DNA of 64,000 nt from Aquimarina acroporae (GCF_023195925.1 NZ_JALPRE010000001.1:806001-870000), one strand, 5' to 3'; shown: positions 7,741 through 17,983, numbered from the stretch's first letter. Program-made: numbers and translations. Notes: generated from the sequence alone by a model not told the origin.

Positions 7741-8889
7741 ATGAACAAAGAAAGGAATTTTACGCCTGACATCATAGTAGCTTCACCAGGTAGAATAAAT
7801 TTTATTGGTGGGCATACAGATTACAACAACGGATTTGTTCTTCCCGCGGCTATAGATAAAAAAATTAAGTTTGAGTTTTGTAAAAATAATACAGATCATA
7901 TTTGTAATATATACAGCAAGAATTATGGAAAATCTCTTGTTGTCAACTTAAAACAAGTAAAACCAAGTAAAGAAAACTGGGAAAACTACATTCTAGGAGT
8001 TCTACACCAGTTATTAAAAAGATCTGATCGTATCAAGGGGTTTGATTGCATAATTACCAGTGAACTGGCTATTGGATCTGGACTTAGTTCATCTGCTGCA
8101 CTTGAATGTGGATTTGCATTTGGTATTAATGAACTATTCCAACTTAATATCTCAAAACTAGAAATTGCCAAGTTAAGCCGAGATGCAGAGCATGAATATG
8201 TTGGTACCAAATGTGGTATAATGGATCAGTATGCGTCGGTATTTGGAGAAAAAGATAAAGTTCTCTTTCTAGATTGTAAATCGTTGGAATACGAGCTTAT
8301 ACCAATGAATCTAAATGATTACAAAATTCTAATCCTCAATACCAACGTAGAACATAATCTTTCCACAAGTAATTATAATCAAAGAAGAGAACAATGCGAA
8401 CAAGGAGTTAAAATCATCAAACAGAAATATCCAAAGGTTAATTCGTTGAGAGATGTCGACCTCAAAACACTAAAAAATGTAAAAAACGATCTGCCAGAAC
8501 TTATTTATCAAAGATGTTTATACATCATTCAGGAAAACGAACGGGTTCAAAATGCAGCCCAATTTTTAGCAAAAGATGACCTAAACAACTTCGGCAAGCT
8601 TCTTTATGAATGTCATGAAGGATTACGATATCAATATGAAATAAGCTGTGCAGAATTAGATTATTTAGTAGATTTTTCAAAAGATAAAGAATATGTACTC
8701 GGATCAAGAATGATGGGAGGAGGATTTGGAGGGTGTACAGTGAACATAGTTCAATCTGATCATGTTGATCAATACATTAAAGATATTAGCAAAGCATATC
8801 ACACAAAATTCAATATCACCCTAGATGCTTTTTTGGTGACTCCAAGTCAAGGTACTCACCAAGAAATAGTTCACGCAAAAAAAGAATAA
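7741..8889 (+). CDS. galK: galactokinase
   Basis: It phosphorylates galactose to galactose-1-phosphate in the Leloir pathway (cytoplasm). 382 residues from ATG 7741, a usual length. The galactokinase signature GRINFIGGHTDYNNGFVLP is at about 17-35, the GHMP ATP motif GSGLSSSAA at 112-120, the catalytic Asp in CGIMDQYASVFG at D162, and GSRMMGGGFGGC at 321-332. An upstream in-frame extension to 7627 would run across the promoter and the divergent gene, so I rejected it. galT follows after one base. Confidence 0.97.
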   Translation: MNKERNFTPDIIVASPGRINFIGGHTDYNNGFVLPAAIDKKIKFEFCKNNTDHICNIYSKNYGKSLVVNLKQVKPSKENWENYILGVLHQLLKRSDRIKGFDCIITSELAIGSGLSSSAALECGFAFGINELFQLNISKLEIAKLSRDAEHEYVGTKCGIMDQYASVFGEKDKVLFLDCKSLEYELIPMNLNDYKILILNTNVEHNLSTSNYNQRREQCEQGVKIIKQKYPKVNSLRDVDLKTLKNVKNDLPELIYQRCLYIIQENERVQNAAQFLAKDDLNNFGKLLYECHEGLRYQYEISCAELDYLVDFSKDKEYVLGSRMMGGGFGGCTVNIVQSDHVDQYIKDISKAYHTKFNITLDAFLVTPSQGTHQEIVHAKKE

Positions 8890-8890
8890 A

Positions 8891-9931
8891 ATGAATACGG
8901 TTTTAAACGATAACTCACATAGACGGTACAATATTTTGACCGGAGAATGGATCTTAGTCTCTCCACATAGAACTAAAAGACCATGGCAAGGTAAACAAGA
9001 ACAGGTCAAACTCGAAGAATCAAAGTTTTATGATGAAAACTGTTACCTATGCCCAGGAAATACAAGGGCCAACGGAAGTGTAAACCCTCAATACACTAAC
9101 CCATTTTCGTTTGTAAATGATTATTCAGCTTTATTATCTTCGGTTCCTGAAGAAAATTATTCTGAAGGACTACTTCGCGCAAAATCAGAGAGAGGGATCT
9201 GTAAAGTAGTGTGTTTTTCTCCAGATCACTCCCTCACCTTGCCCATCATGCCAGTAAAAGGTATCGAAGATGTTGTTAATCTATGGATCAAAGAGTATAA
9301 AGAATTAGGCAGCATACCCTACATCAATCATATACAGATTTTTGAGAATAAGGGTGATATTATGGGGTGTAGTAATCCTCATCCACATGGTCAAATATGG
9401 GCACAAGAATCTATTCCTATGGAAGTTACCAAAAAGACTCAAAACCAACTTGACTATTGGCAAAAAAATGGTAGAGGTCTTCTGACAGATTATCTTGAGC
9501 AAGAGCTACATCATAAAGAACGAGTTATTTTCGAAAACGCATCCTTTGTTGCTCTTGTCCCTTACTGGGCTATTTGGCCATATGAAGTCATGATACTTCC
9601 CAAAAGAAAAATTCAAAGTATAGATCAACTTACCACAAAAGAAGTAACATCTTTTTCAGCTATGATTAAAGATGTCACTACAAGATACGATAACTTATTC
9701 AAAACCAGCTTCCCGTACTCTGCAGGAATACACCAAGCTCCTACCGATGGTAATTCTCATGATGAATGGCATTTTCACATGTCGTTTTATCCTCCACTTT
9801 TACGATCGGCAACTGTAAAAAAGTTCATGGTAGGATATGAAATGTTTGCAGATCCTCAAAGGGATATTACAGCAGAACAAGCTGCAGACACCTTAAGAAA
9901 CATGCCCACAAAGCACTATTCACTAATGTAG
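8891..9931 (+). CDS. galT: galactose-1-phosphate uridylyltransferase
   Basis: It exchanges UMP between UDP-glucose and galactose-1-phosphate. 346 residues, the usual length. The active-site motif GCSNPHPHGQIWA, holding the nucleophilic His, is near residue 165. The zinc-site region CYLCPGN is near residue 51, and the C-terminal EWHFHMSFYPPLL is present. It is coupled to galK with a one-base gap, so both share the regulated promoter. No galE or galactose transporter is in the window. Confidence 0.97.
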   Translation: MNTVLNDNSHRRYNILTGEWILVSPHRTKRPWQGKQEQVKLEESKFYDENCYLCPGNTRANGSVNPQYTNPFSFVNDYSALLSSVPEENYSEGLLRAKSERGICKVVCFSPDHSLTLPIMPVKGIEDVVNLWIKEYKELGSIPYINHIQIFENKGDIMGCSNPHPHGQIWAQESIPMEVTKKTQNQLDYWQKNGRGLLTDYLEQELHHKERVIFENASFVALVPYWAIWPYEVMILPKRKIQSIDQLTTKEVTSFSAMIKDVTTRYDNLFKTSFPYSAGIHQAPTDGNSHDEWHFHMSFYPPLLRSATVKKFMVGYEMFADPQRDITAEQAADTLRNMPTKHYSLM

Positions 9932-10025
9932 TTTCTAACGACAAAACTCAAATTAAACTATAAGAAGTTAAATCTTTAGCTCATTATTCTGTATTTTAGA
10001 TATACTAACCCCATTAGATTTATGT

Positions 10026-10616
10026 ATGAATTTGAGGCTATTTTCATCAACTTTTACTTCTTTAATTCTGAGTGTGTCCATTTCTGCGCAAACGCAGATT
10101 TATGATATTATCTCGAAAAAAGATACTCTTGGTATGGTAACGGTATCTAAATCGAACAAAGAAAATATTACATATTATCATTACAATGTAGACATGACAG
10201 CGAAGCTTTTAATTAATGTGCACATGAAATACATGATTAAAGCAACCTATGTTTCAGGGTATTTACTTTCTGCTAGTGTACAAAATATGGTTAACGGGAA
10301 ACCTTATCACTCCAATGAAATAAATTGGCAGGACACCTACTACTCTATTACTTCAAAAAGTAAAAAGCAGCAAAAAGTATTAGAAAAAATTAATTATAGT
10401 GGTATTAGACTTTTCTTTGATGAGCCTAGGGAGATTAAAAAGGTCTTTTCTGAATACACCGGGCAATTTGGAAACATTCAAAAAATTAATGCCAACAGCT
10501 ATGAACTTACTCTTCACAATGGTAAAAAAAATAAATATCATTATCATCAAAATATACTTGAGAAGGCTACTATCAATAATTCTTTAATCCATTTTGATTT
10601 GATACTAAGAAAATAG
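10026..10616 (+). CDS. DUF6134-like secreted protein
   Basis: A 196-residue protein with a signal peptide (about 1-21, cut near ISAQT). The mature part is beta-rich and begins with IYDIISKKDTLGMVTVSK, the start pattern of DUF6134 proteins common in Bacteroidota. There is a conserved-looking RLFFDEPREIKKVFSEYTGQF segment in the middle. No catalytic residues stand out. It stands alone between galT and the convergent corA. Function unknown. Confidence 0.7.
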   Translation: MNLRLFSSTFTSLILSVSISAQTQIYDIISKKDTLGMVTVSKSNKENITYYHYNVDMTAKLLINVHMKYMIKATYVSGYLLSASVQNMVNGKPYHSNEINWQDTYYSITSKSKKQQKVLEKINYSGIRLFFDEPREIKKVFSEYTGQFGNIQKINANSYELTLHNGKKNKYHYHQNILEKATINNSLIHFDLILRK

Positions 10617-10637
10617 CTATCTCACAAACAGGTCTAT

Positions 10638-11723
10638 CTATAACCACTTTTTTCTTTTAAAATAAGCTACAAGCCCTGCAAAAATAATCAAAAGAGCTCC
10701 CCAAAATATATAGTAACCATATTTGTATTTAAGCTCAGGGATATTTTCAAAATTCATCCCATAGATACCTGCCAAAAATGTTAGAGGAATAAATATTGTT
10801 GCTATAATAGTAAGCACTTTCATAACCTCGTTCATTTTATTACTAATCGTGGTCATATACATATCCATTAATCCCCATACCATATCGCGATAGATCTCGA
10901 CGTTTTCTGAAACTTGGATGATATGATCGTAAAGATCTCTCAGATAAAACTGAGTTTTTTTACTTATCAGTTTATGCTCACTTTTTTCTAATCGGTTTAC
11001 CACCTCACGCAAAGGATACACAGCTCTCCTTATTTTTAAAATCTCTCTTTTTAAGTTTTGAATATCATGCGTAATATCATCCTTAGATTTTTCTTCAAAA
11101 AGATCATCTTCAAGCTCTTCTATCTTATCGGCCATAGCCTCTGTTAAATTGAAATAATTATCCACAACAGCATCCATCAATGCATATAACAAGTAGTCGG
11201 CTCCTAAAGATCTTATTCGTCCTTTATCATTTCTTATACGGTTCCTAATCGTATCAAAAACATCTCCATTAGATTCTTGAAACGTTAATACAAACCCATC
11301 TCCCAAAACAAAGCTTATATGTTCGATAATTAATTTTTGATCTTGATCAAAATATAACATCTTCAATACTACAAAGAGATAATCCTCATACTCATCAATC
11401 TTTGGTCTTTGATGAGTATTGGCTATATCTTCCAGAATTAATGGATGTAGGTTACAATAATTTCCTATTTTCTCAATTGCCGAAGTATGATTAAGCCCAT
11501 TAATATTAATCCAGGTAATAGGTTTCGAATCGATATAAGCGTAGGTTTCCTCAATATCATTTAATTCTTTCTCCTCTAAAAATGTCTTGTTATAGTCAAA
11601 AACTTCTATATATAAATCGGTCGATTTTTTTTTACCTACATAAACTACAGAACCGGGAACCAAACCTATGGTTTTGGTAATAGATGAATGCGATGTCTCT
11701 TTCATAAATAAGATATAATTCAT
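10638..11723 (-). CDS. corA: CorA family magnesium/cobalt transporter
   Basis: 361 residues, usual for CorA. It has a long cytoplasmic N-terminal domain with coiled-coil segments at about 180-290, then two C-terminal transmembrane helices. The family's GMN signature is at 322-324 (AGIYGMNFENIPE) at the end of the first helix, followed by a second helix and a basic tail FKRKKWL. It forms a pentameric channel for Mg2+ in the inner membrane. It is convergent with the DUF6134 gene. Confidence 0.95.
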   Translation of the reverse strand: MNYILFMKETSHSSITKTIGLVPGSVVYVGKKKSTDLYIEVFDYNKTFLEEKELNDIEETYAYIDSKPITWININGLNHTSAIEKIGNYCNLHPLILEDIANTHQRPKIDEYEDYLFVVLKMLYFDQDQKLIIEHISFVLGDGFVLTFQESNGDVFDTIRNRIRNDKGRIRSLGADYLLYALMDAVVDNYFNLTEAMADKIEELEDDLFEEKSKDDITHDIQNLKREILKIRRAVYPLREVVNRLEKSEHKLISKKTQFYLRDLYDHIIQVSENVEIYRDMVWGLMDMYMTTISNKMNEVMKVLTIIATIFIPLTFLAGIYGMNFENIPELKYKYGYYIFWGALLIIFAGLVAYFKRKKWL

Positions 11724-11820
11724 CTACAATGTAATACTTTAGTATCTTCCTTACAAGTACAATATACCTGCTATCATCTTAAATTCTAATGGCCCATTTG
11801 ATCTGCGAAGACGGTTTTTA

Positions 11821-13527
11821 TTATTTCATTTTTTCAAACCATAATCCCATAATGTCATTCATAGCCGTAGAGAAACCCGTTATTTCATTTTTTGAGTTTC
11901 TTTGAAATCGAATAGCTCTCATGAACCATTGATTCCCATGAAACAACTCATCCATAATAGGAGTCAGCTCCACATCTTCTGTAAACACATTACTAACCAC
12001 AAGTTTGCCATCATGAAGCCTAATATCGTAACCTATTTGTAATTCTTTGGTATAAAACGTACCTACATATTCTTGGGCTTTTTGAGATAGCTTTTCTTTT
12101 AATATAAATCTTTGAAACAAAATAGGATCAGCCTCACCATTTATGAAACGAAACGTTTTTTTGCCTTTCTCAAAATGGATAAAAATCTTATCATCCCAAT
12201 CTAAAACCATTTGAAATTTATCCTTTCCTAGATATATTAAAGGAGACACAAACCCATTGGTTCTTGCATATTTGAGGGTGTCATTTTCTACTTTTAGCGT
12301 TCTGTAAAATCCTCCTTCCTGGTCCCAATAGGTTCCTTCATATTTTTGTAATTCTCCTCTAGAAATTGGTTGGGTATCCAAAGATTCAATATCTATTGAA
12401 GGTGGCTCAGGAAATTTATTTCTTAATAATATGTGCGCCGCCAATACTCCAAAATAGCCATTGTATTCTAAACCATTATTGCTTAAGACGATTGCAGCAT
12501 AATTCTGATCTGGAAATCTAAACATTGAACTTGCAAAGCCACCATATTGGCCGGTATGATAGGTAGAACTTAATCCTCTTTCTAAATGCGTAAATTGTTG
12601 CCCATAGGTTAGTTTCCCCAGAGAAGTACTATATTCTTTTTTATTATCCAGGGTAACTAAAGAATTTAATTTTTCAAATATCAATTTGTTTTCGGGGTTG
12701 GGGTTCATCACATTCAGTTCCCATTTTACTAAATCATCAATCGTTGAAAAAAGATTTGATATACCAAAAACCTCATCAAAAGTATCTCCATCAACAAATT
12801 GATCATTTCTGTTTCGATACGGAGTCGCAAGGTTAGTTAACACCACGTTCTCCGATTCTACAAATGTAGTATTGGTCATTCTCACTGGTTCAAAAACCTC
12901 TTTATCCATAAATTCTGAAAACGTACTCCCTGACACTTTTTTGATAATCTCTGTCAATAAAATGATAGAAGTATCGGTATACTGGTAATTGGTTCCTGGG
13001 CTAAAATTAGAAGAAGTAATATTGGGTAATATTCCCAAAACCTGATCATTAGAAATTTCAAAATCGTGGGACCTCCCAGAGACGGTCTTTAAAGCATTGA
13101 CATCATATAAACCATCAGAATTACGTAATAAATCAACAATTTTTATAGGTTTTACATACCGAGACAATTGTGAAATATATTTTCTTGCATCGTCTTCAAG
13201 AGAGAGTTTTTTTTGCTTTTCCAAAAGTAAAATTCCAAAAGCCGTAAAATGCCTCGCCATATCTGCTATTTGAAATTTTGTATCACTTCCTATAGGAGTT
13301 TTATATGTTATATTGGCTGCTCCAAATGACTTTTTGTAAACTACCTTTTTATCATGAATGATAGCCATAACGACTCCCGGTTTGGTAGTATCGTTAAAAC
13401 CTATAAACAAACTATCTATTTGTCGCTCCTGAGATTTAGAAATCCCATTTGTACTATTTACCTGACTAATGGAAATTTGTGTAAAAATTAAGAAAAGTAA
13501 TCCTAATTGCGTCTTTATTTTTTTCAT
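11821..13527 (-). CDS. serine hydrolase (beta-lactamase class C fold) lacking catalytic Ser and Lys
   Basis: 568 residues: a signal peptide (1-21), a beta-lactamase class C / PBP-like domain (about 35-370) and a C-terminal domain of the kind seen in DUF3471-type hydrolases. The SxxK motif, normally in FxIASxxKxFTA, reads FQIADMARHFTA here, so Ser is D89 and Lys is R92. The YxN motif is Y183-T-D185; only HTG (324-326) is intact. All of this suggests a secreted pseudo-enzyme, perhaps a binding protein. It shares orientation with the AraC-type regulator gene upstream, 97 bases away. Confidence 0.85.
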   Translation of the reverse strand: MKKIKTQLGLLFLIFTQISISQVNSTNGISKSQERQIDSLFIGFNDTTKPGVVMAIIHDKKVVYKKSFGAANITYKTPIGSDTKFQIADMARHFTAFGILLLEKQKKLSLEDDARKYISQLSRYVKPIKIVDLLRNSDGLYDVNALKTVSGRSHDFEISNDQVLGILPNITSSNFSPGTNYQYTDTSIILLTEIIKKVSGSTFSEFMDKEVFEPVRMTNTTFVESENVVLTNLATPYRNRNDQFVDGDTFDEVFGISNLFSTIDDLVKWELNVMNPNPENKLIFEKLNSLVTLDNKKEYSTSLGKLTYGQQFTHLERGLSSTYHTGQYGGFASSMFRFPDQNYAAIVLSNNGLEYNGYFGVLAAHILLRNKFPEPPSIDIESLDTQPISRGELQKYEGTYWDQEGGFYRTLKVENDTLKYARTNGFVSPLIYLGKDKFQMVLDWDDKIFIHFEKGKKTFRFINGEADPILFQRFILKEKLSQKAQEYVGTFYTKELQIGYDIRLHDGKLVVSNVFTEDVELTPIMDELFHGNQWFMRAIRFQRNSKNEITGFSTAMNDIMGLWFEKMK

Positions 13528-13624
13528 ACTATTAATTTTAAAACAAGTATAGTATACCGGTTTTAGAAAAAGGTAAGAGAATATATTTTAGGAGTACTAA
13601 ATAATTATTTTAGACTTGACACCT

Positions 13625-14665
13625 CTATCTATTGAGAGAGTTCTTATATCCAGCTGGGGTGATACCTGTGTTTTTTTTGAAGACACTGTAGAAGGATGAT
13701 TTAGAATTATAGCCACAGTCATAACCTATGCTTTCTATAGAATATTCTGGATTTTTTTTAATCATTTTTTTAGCCTCTTCAATTCGATACTCACCCAATA
13801 TTGTGGGAAAACTTTTATTCATATTCATATTCAAGACTTGCGATAATCGACTAGGTTGTACCCCTATTTTTTTTGCTATCGACTGTAGCGAAATAGTCGG
13901 ATCTTTAAAAAACTTATCCTTTTCAAGTATGTTGGTAAAATCATCAATTATTCTTTTGGCCTCTATATCTTCTATTTGAACATCACCATATTTAGGAGGA
14001 TATAATAGTAAAAGCGATTTACGTTTTTTAGAAAGCAATATAAGCACTAATAGAAGATAAAATATGAGGGTAAAGGTTAAAGCACCAATGATATACGAAG
14101 TATAAGGTGACAAATTATAGGCTAACCATATAATTACATTACCAGAATAAATACTAAATACCCAAAATTTAAAGCTCACATTTCTATTGTTATTTGGGTC
14201 TTTAAATGTATTCCAAAGAATACGACCCGAAATACTTAAATATAAAAACCATTGAATATGAATCGCAAAAATGAAATAGTGTTGCCATAGCATTCTAAAT
14301 TCTTCCCAAGGGTACTTTATATTTACTAATAGTGCAACTAAAGCTAAACCTACCAAATGGTATACCCAAAATGGTTGTTTAAGGGTCACTTTTGAAGTAG
14401 CGTATTTCACATAAAAATATAAGAATGGTCCAAGTAACCAACATGCTGTAAGGCCAATTTGCACAAAAGTTCCTGCTAACTCATAATTAAAATAGTAAAA
14501 TACCGATTTACCTATTCTAACACTTAAAAAGAAAAGTAATCCTCCCAAAAATACATGAGATATATGTTTTGGCCTGGCAAAAAAGAAAAAATACATTGCC
14601 AAAACCAGGCCGTTACAAACTCCAAGTGCACTAAAAGAAAATAAGAGCTCCTTACTAAAATCCAT
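13625..14665 (-). CDS. membrane-anchored AraC family transcriptional regulator
   Basis: 346 residues. The first 215 residues hold about seven hydrophobic helices; the C-terminal 110 residues are an AraC-type double helix-turn-helix with SIAKKIGVQPSRLSQVLN and SIESIGYDCGYNSKSSFYSVFKK followed by the typical TGITPAGYK. Such proteins link a membrane sensing part directly to DNA binding. Two -7-like boxes are at 14670-14677 and 14682-14689. It lies just upstream of the pseudo-hydrolase gene, which could be its target or sensor partner (inference). Confidence 0.9.
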   Translation of the reverse strand: MDFSKELLFSFSALGVCNGLVLAMYFFFFARPKHISHVFLGGLLFFLSVRIGKSVFYYFNYELAGTFVQIGLTACWLLGPFLYFYVKYATSKVTLKQPFWVYHLVGLALVALLVNIKYPWEEFRMLWQHYFIFAIHIQWFLYLSISGRILWNTFKDPNNNRNVSFKFWVFSIYSGNVIIWLAYNLSPYTSYIIGALTFTLIFYLLLVLILLSKKRKSLLLLYPPKYGDVQIEDIEAKRIIDDFTNILEKDKFFKDPTISLQSIAKKIGVQPSRLSQVLNMNMNKSFPTILGEYRIEEAKKMIKKNPEYSIESIGYDCGYNSKSSFYSVFKKNTGITPAGYKNSLNR

Positions 14666-14669
14666 TTAT

Positions 14670-14689
14670 CAAAGGTAAAACCAAAAGTA
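14670..14689 (-). promoter_or_regulatory. two -7 boxes before the AraC-type gene
   Basis: On the minus strand TACCTTTG (14677-14670) and TACTTTTG (14689-14682) both match TAnnTTTG. The nearer one ends only four bases before the ATG, so use of it would give a leaderless or almost leaderless mRNA. Confidence 0.5.
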
Positions 14690-14740
14690 TCTACCCAAAG
14701 ATATCATTTATTTGTTTGAGACAGAATATAGTACAAAAAC

Positions 14741-14767
14741 AAAAAAAGCCTTACAGATGTAAGGCTT
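14741..14767 (-). terminator. terminator after ccsBA
   Basis: The inverted repeat AAGCCTTAC / GTAAGGCTT with loop AGAT at 14746-14767 is followed, on the minus strand, by seven T. It lies 22 bases after the ccsBA stop. Confidence 0.85.
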
Positions 14768-14788
14768 AACATGTTTATAAATTCTTTC

Positions 14789-17700
14789 TTAAGAAACTAC
14801 TTTTTTCTTTTTGTAGTGTACTTTATTTCTCCAGTAAGAAACCCCTCCTAAAATGGCGATGAATGCAATAGAATAGTAAACCGAATTCGGTGTAATCACT
14901 TTATCTCCACTTGCATAAGAGTGCAATCCTTTCAAGTAAAAATTCACACCAAAATATGTCATCAAAACGCTATAGATCGCTATAACAGACATCAAGTTGA
15001 ACCACCATCTACCTCTCAAGCCTGGTACCAAACGCATATGTATTACAAATGCATAAACCATGATACTAATTAAAGCCCACGTTTCTTTAGGATCCCAACC
15101 CCAATATCTACCCCAACTTTCATTGGCCCACATACCACCTAAGAAATTACCTATTGTGAGCATTACCAAACCAATAGTAAGTGCCATTTCATTAATAATA
15201 GTGATCTCCTTTATATTAATATCCATTCTTTTTTTATTAGATTCTGTAGTAAGAATGGTTAGTATTAGCGCCAATATACCTAGAATGGCTCCTACGAAAA
15301 ATGGACCATAACTTCCTACTATAATAGATACGTGAATAAGTACCCAATAAGAATCTAATACCGGAACAAGATTGGCTATAGCCGGATCTGTCCAGTTTTC
15401 ATGGGCAAAAAATAGGATTATAGCTGCAACAAAAGTTGTTGCTGCAATAGTAAGATTACTTCTTTTCCCAAAAGCCAAACCAATAGCCAGAGTCATCCAG
15501 GCGACATAAATCATAGATTCGTAGGCATCACTCCAAGGTGCATGCCCGGAAACGTACCAACGAATTATTAATCCAGCGGTATGCAGTATAAAAAGCAATA
15601 TTACCAGACCTATAGTTCCATTTATGAGTCCACGTATAATTTTAGATTCTTTAAAAATCCTGAAGATGACAAAAATCATAAGTAGCACTCCAATAACACC
15701 ATAATATCTATATAGATTTCGGAAGATATCATACTTATTTAGTGCTATTTCGGCCTTAATTTTTTTATCGGTAGGTAATACTTTGCTACCAAACTTTTTT
15801 TGGTAACTTTTAATACTTTCTACGTACTGATCTGGCTTACTGTAGTCTCCAGATTGTCTAGCTTCCTGCAAAGATTGACGATAAATAGGAATAATTTGTC
15901 GAGCATATACAGAATCCATCCCAGTGAACTTATGCTCATTAAGTTCTGGCATAGACACCCATTTATTACCTTCGTCTCCCTGAACGGGGAAAATTCGTAA
16001 AATTCCTCCGCCCAACGCTTGGTTTAACAAGTAAAATTTTTCATGAGTTTTTAGGAAATCCTTCTCAAAACTACTTGGAGTATTTGTGCTACTAGCACGT
16101 TCTAGATACGGATCAAGTTTATAGGTACCATCGGGCTCTACCAGATCAATTAATGAAACTCTCCTCTCAGAAGAAGGAACTCCTAGAATTTTTCGAATAC
16201 TGTCGTTTTCTCTTTTAATTTCAATAATAGGAACACTATACCATATAAACGGATTCTCTACCATAGATACAAATACCTGATCTGCGTTTAATCCTTCATA
16301 AGTATCTTTTTTACTAAGCTTACGTAACAACTCAGAAGAAAACGTATTCACAGGCTTCATTCTTCCTCTCTCATCCTGAATAACAATGCTTCCAAAATTT
16401 GCGGCATGTTCTTTACTTACCGCATTTGCTTTAATTACAGAATCTAACTGAGCTTTGCTTGGTTGCAAAGTTGGCAAATGATCTGTATGGCTTGGGGCTT
16501 GTTGTGCAAATGAAAATGTTGATATTCCTAATATTAAAAACAGTGTAAGTTGTTTCTTTTTCGATTTCACCTTACTCAACATACTTTCTAAATCTTTAAA
16601 ACGAGATCCCCTAGTAAACAATATTAACATCAACCCTAAGTACAGTAACATATATCCTACATAAGTTATCAAAGTTCCCCAGCGATCATGATTTACAGAA
16701 AGTACCGTTCCTTTTTCATCGGGATCAAAAGAAGCTTGAAAAAACCTATATCCTTTGTGATCCAGAATATGGTTCATATAAATTTCATAAGGTTCAGATG
16801 AGTTCTCCTCAATAATATCTACTTTACTCATAAACGACTTGTAAACATTTTGAGTCCCTGGATACTTCTCGGCAATAAAATCATTCAATTTTAGCGAAAA
16901 GGGTAATTCCATTTGTTTAGATCCATACTGAAAATACATATCCAAGCCTCCTAAAGATATGTGTTGCATATCATTAAGAAACCCTTTACCACCCAACAGC
17001 TTCATTTCTTTAGTTTCGCCATTAGAGGTAACATCAAAAATTAGTGCATCTTGTTGTCCTTTTTCTTTTACTTCGATAGGCGTTACATCATATTTCCCTC
17101 TCATTACCGGATCCGGAATTACAAATTGCATTCCAGCGGTTTGATATAGAGATCGTAGCATTAAAGGTTGTACACTATCTTTAAACACAAGCCCTTGATG
17201 TTGATCTGCCATTCTTAAGAAAGAACCTTCAAAAGGAGATTCTATAAAATAATCATCGTTTTTATAAGTGATATTGATGGCTCCATTGGTGGGCTTATTG
17301 AATGCTATAAGAATGTTATGAATATTTGCAACCTCACCTTCTTTTAGAAAATGATCATGGCGATTTCCACCTCCCGCTTCTACTAACTTAAGGAAATTGT
17401 CACCGTCCTTAGACTCGACCAATCCCATTTCTGCACCCATGATATAATCTTTGTATGAAATAATTACGGGCTGTTGATTATAATCTGTCTCAAGTACGAA
17501 GTCATTATTGGTTGCTTCAGCTAGCTCTACAGGCTCATGAATTATTCTACGTCTGGGTTCTCCATCTATTTCACCATCTAGAAATATTGTTAAATACGTT
17601 TTCTCTGAAAGAAATTTAGAAGTGGTTTCTCCTTCGCGTATAGGCATTACTCCTTCATAACTAATATATCGAGTTACAAAAGCTCCTACAATTATTAAAA

Positions 17701-17971
17701 TAAAGGATAAATGAAGTAGTAACGTAGCCCATTTTTCCTTTTCATATAAACGATATCTCACAATATTCCCACAAAAATTAATGGCAAAAAACACCATAAT
17801 TGCTTCAAACCACCATGTATTATAAATCCAAATTCTGGCTGCTGTTGTACCGTGGGCGTCTTCCAAAAAAGTACCTATTCCCATTGATACTGCAAAAACA
17901 ATAAATAAAACAGCCATTAACCGTGTAGAGAACAAAATGCTTGCGAGCTTATCCTGCATAATTACTTTCAT
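14789..17971 (-). CDS. ccsBA: fused cytochrome c biogenesis protein CcsBA (ResB-ResC)
   Basis: It moves heme to the periplasm and attaches it to apocytochromes c (System II). 1060 residues. The N-terminal ResB/CcsB-like part has helices at about 12-110 and 435-460 and a large periplasmic domain between. A second periplasmic segment follows a hydrophobic stretch near 475-490 that ends SFAQQ. The C-terminal CcsA part has several helices and the tryptophan-rich heme motif WGRYWGWDPKETW near residue 955. The fusion is usual in Bacteroidota. It would serve the Nap cytochromes in this window. Confidence 0.95.
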   Translation of the reverse strand: MKVIMQDKLASILFSTRLMAVLFIVFAVSMGIGTFLEDAHGTTAARIWIYNTWWFEAIMVFFAINFCGNIVRYRLYEKEKWATLLLHLSFILIIVGAFVTRYISYEGVMPIREGETTSKFLSEKTYLTIFLDGEIDGEPRRRIIHEPVELAEATNNDFVLETDYNQQPVIISYKDYIMGAEMGLVESKDGDNFLKLVEAGGGNRHDHFLKEGEVANIHNILIAFNKPTNGAINITYKNDDYFIESPFEGSFLRMADQHQGLVFKDSVQPLMLRSLYQTAGMQFVIPDPVMRGKYDVTPIEVKEKGQQDALIFDVTSNGETKEMKLLGGKGFLNDMQHISLGGLDMYFQYGSKQMELPFSLKLNDFIAEKYPGTQNVYKSFMSKVDIIEENSSEPYEIYMNHILDHKGYRFFQASFDPDEKGTVLSVNHDRWGTLITYVGYMLLYLGLMLILFTRGSRFKDLESMLSKVKSKKKQLTLFLILGISTFSFAQQAPSHTDHLPTLQPSKAQLDSVIKANAVSKEHAANFGSIVIQDERGRMKPVNTFSSELLRKLSKKDTYEGLNADQVFVSMVENPFIWYSVPIIEIKRENDSIRKILGVPSSERRVSLIDLVEPDGTYKLDPYLERASSTNTPSSFEKDFLKTHEKFYLLNQALGGGILRIFPVQGDEGNKWVSMPELNEHKFTGMDSVYARQIIPIYRQSLQEARQSGDYSKPDQYVESIKSYQKKFGSKVLPTDKKIKAEIALNKYDIFRNLYRYYGVIGVLLMIFVIFRIFKESKIIRGLINGTIGLVILLFILHTAGLIIRWYVSGHAPWSDAYESMIYVAWMTLAIGLAFGKRSNLTIAATTFVAAIILFFAHENWTDPAIANLVPVLDSYWVLIHVSIIVGSYGPFFVGAILGILALILTILTTESNKKRMDINIKEITIINEMALTIGLVMLTIGNFLGGMWANESWGRYWGWDPKETWALISIMVYAFVIHMRLVPGLRGRWWFNLMSVIAIYSVLMTYFGVNFYLKGLHSYASGDKVITPNSVYYSIAFIAILGGVSYWRNKVHYKKKKVVS

Positions 17972-17983
17972 TTTTTAGCTGCG

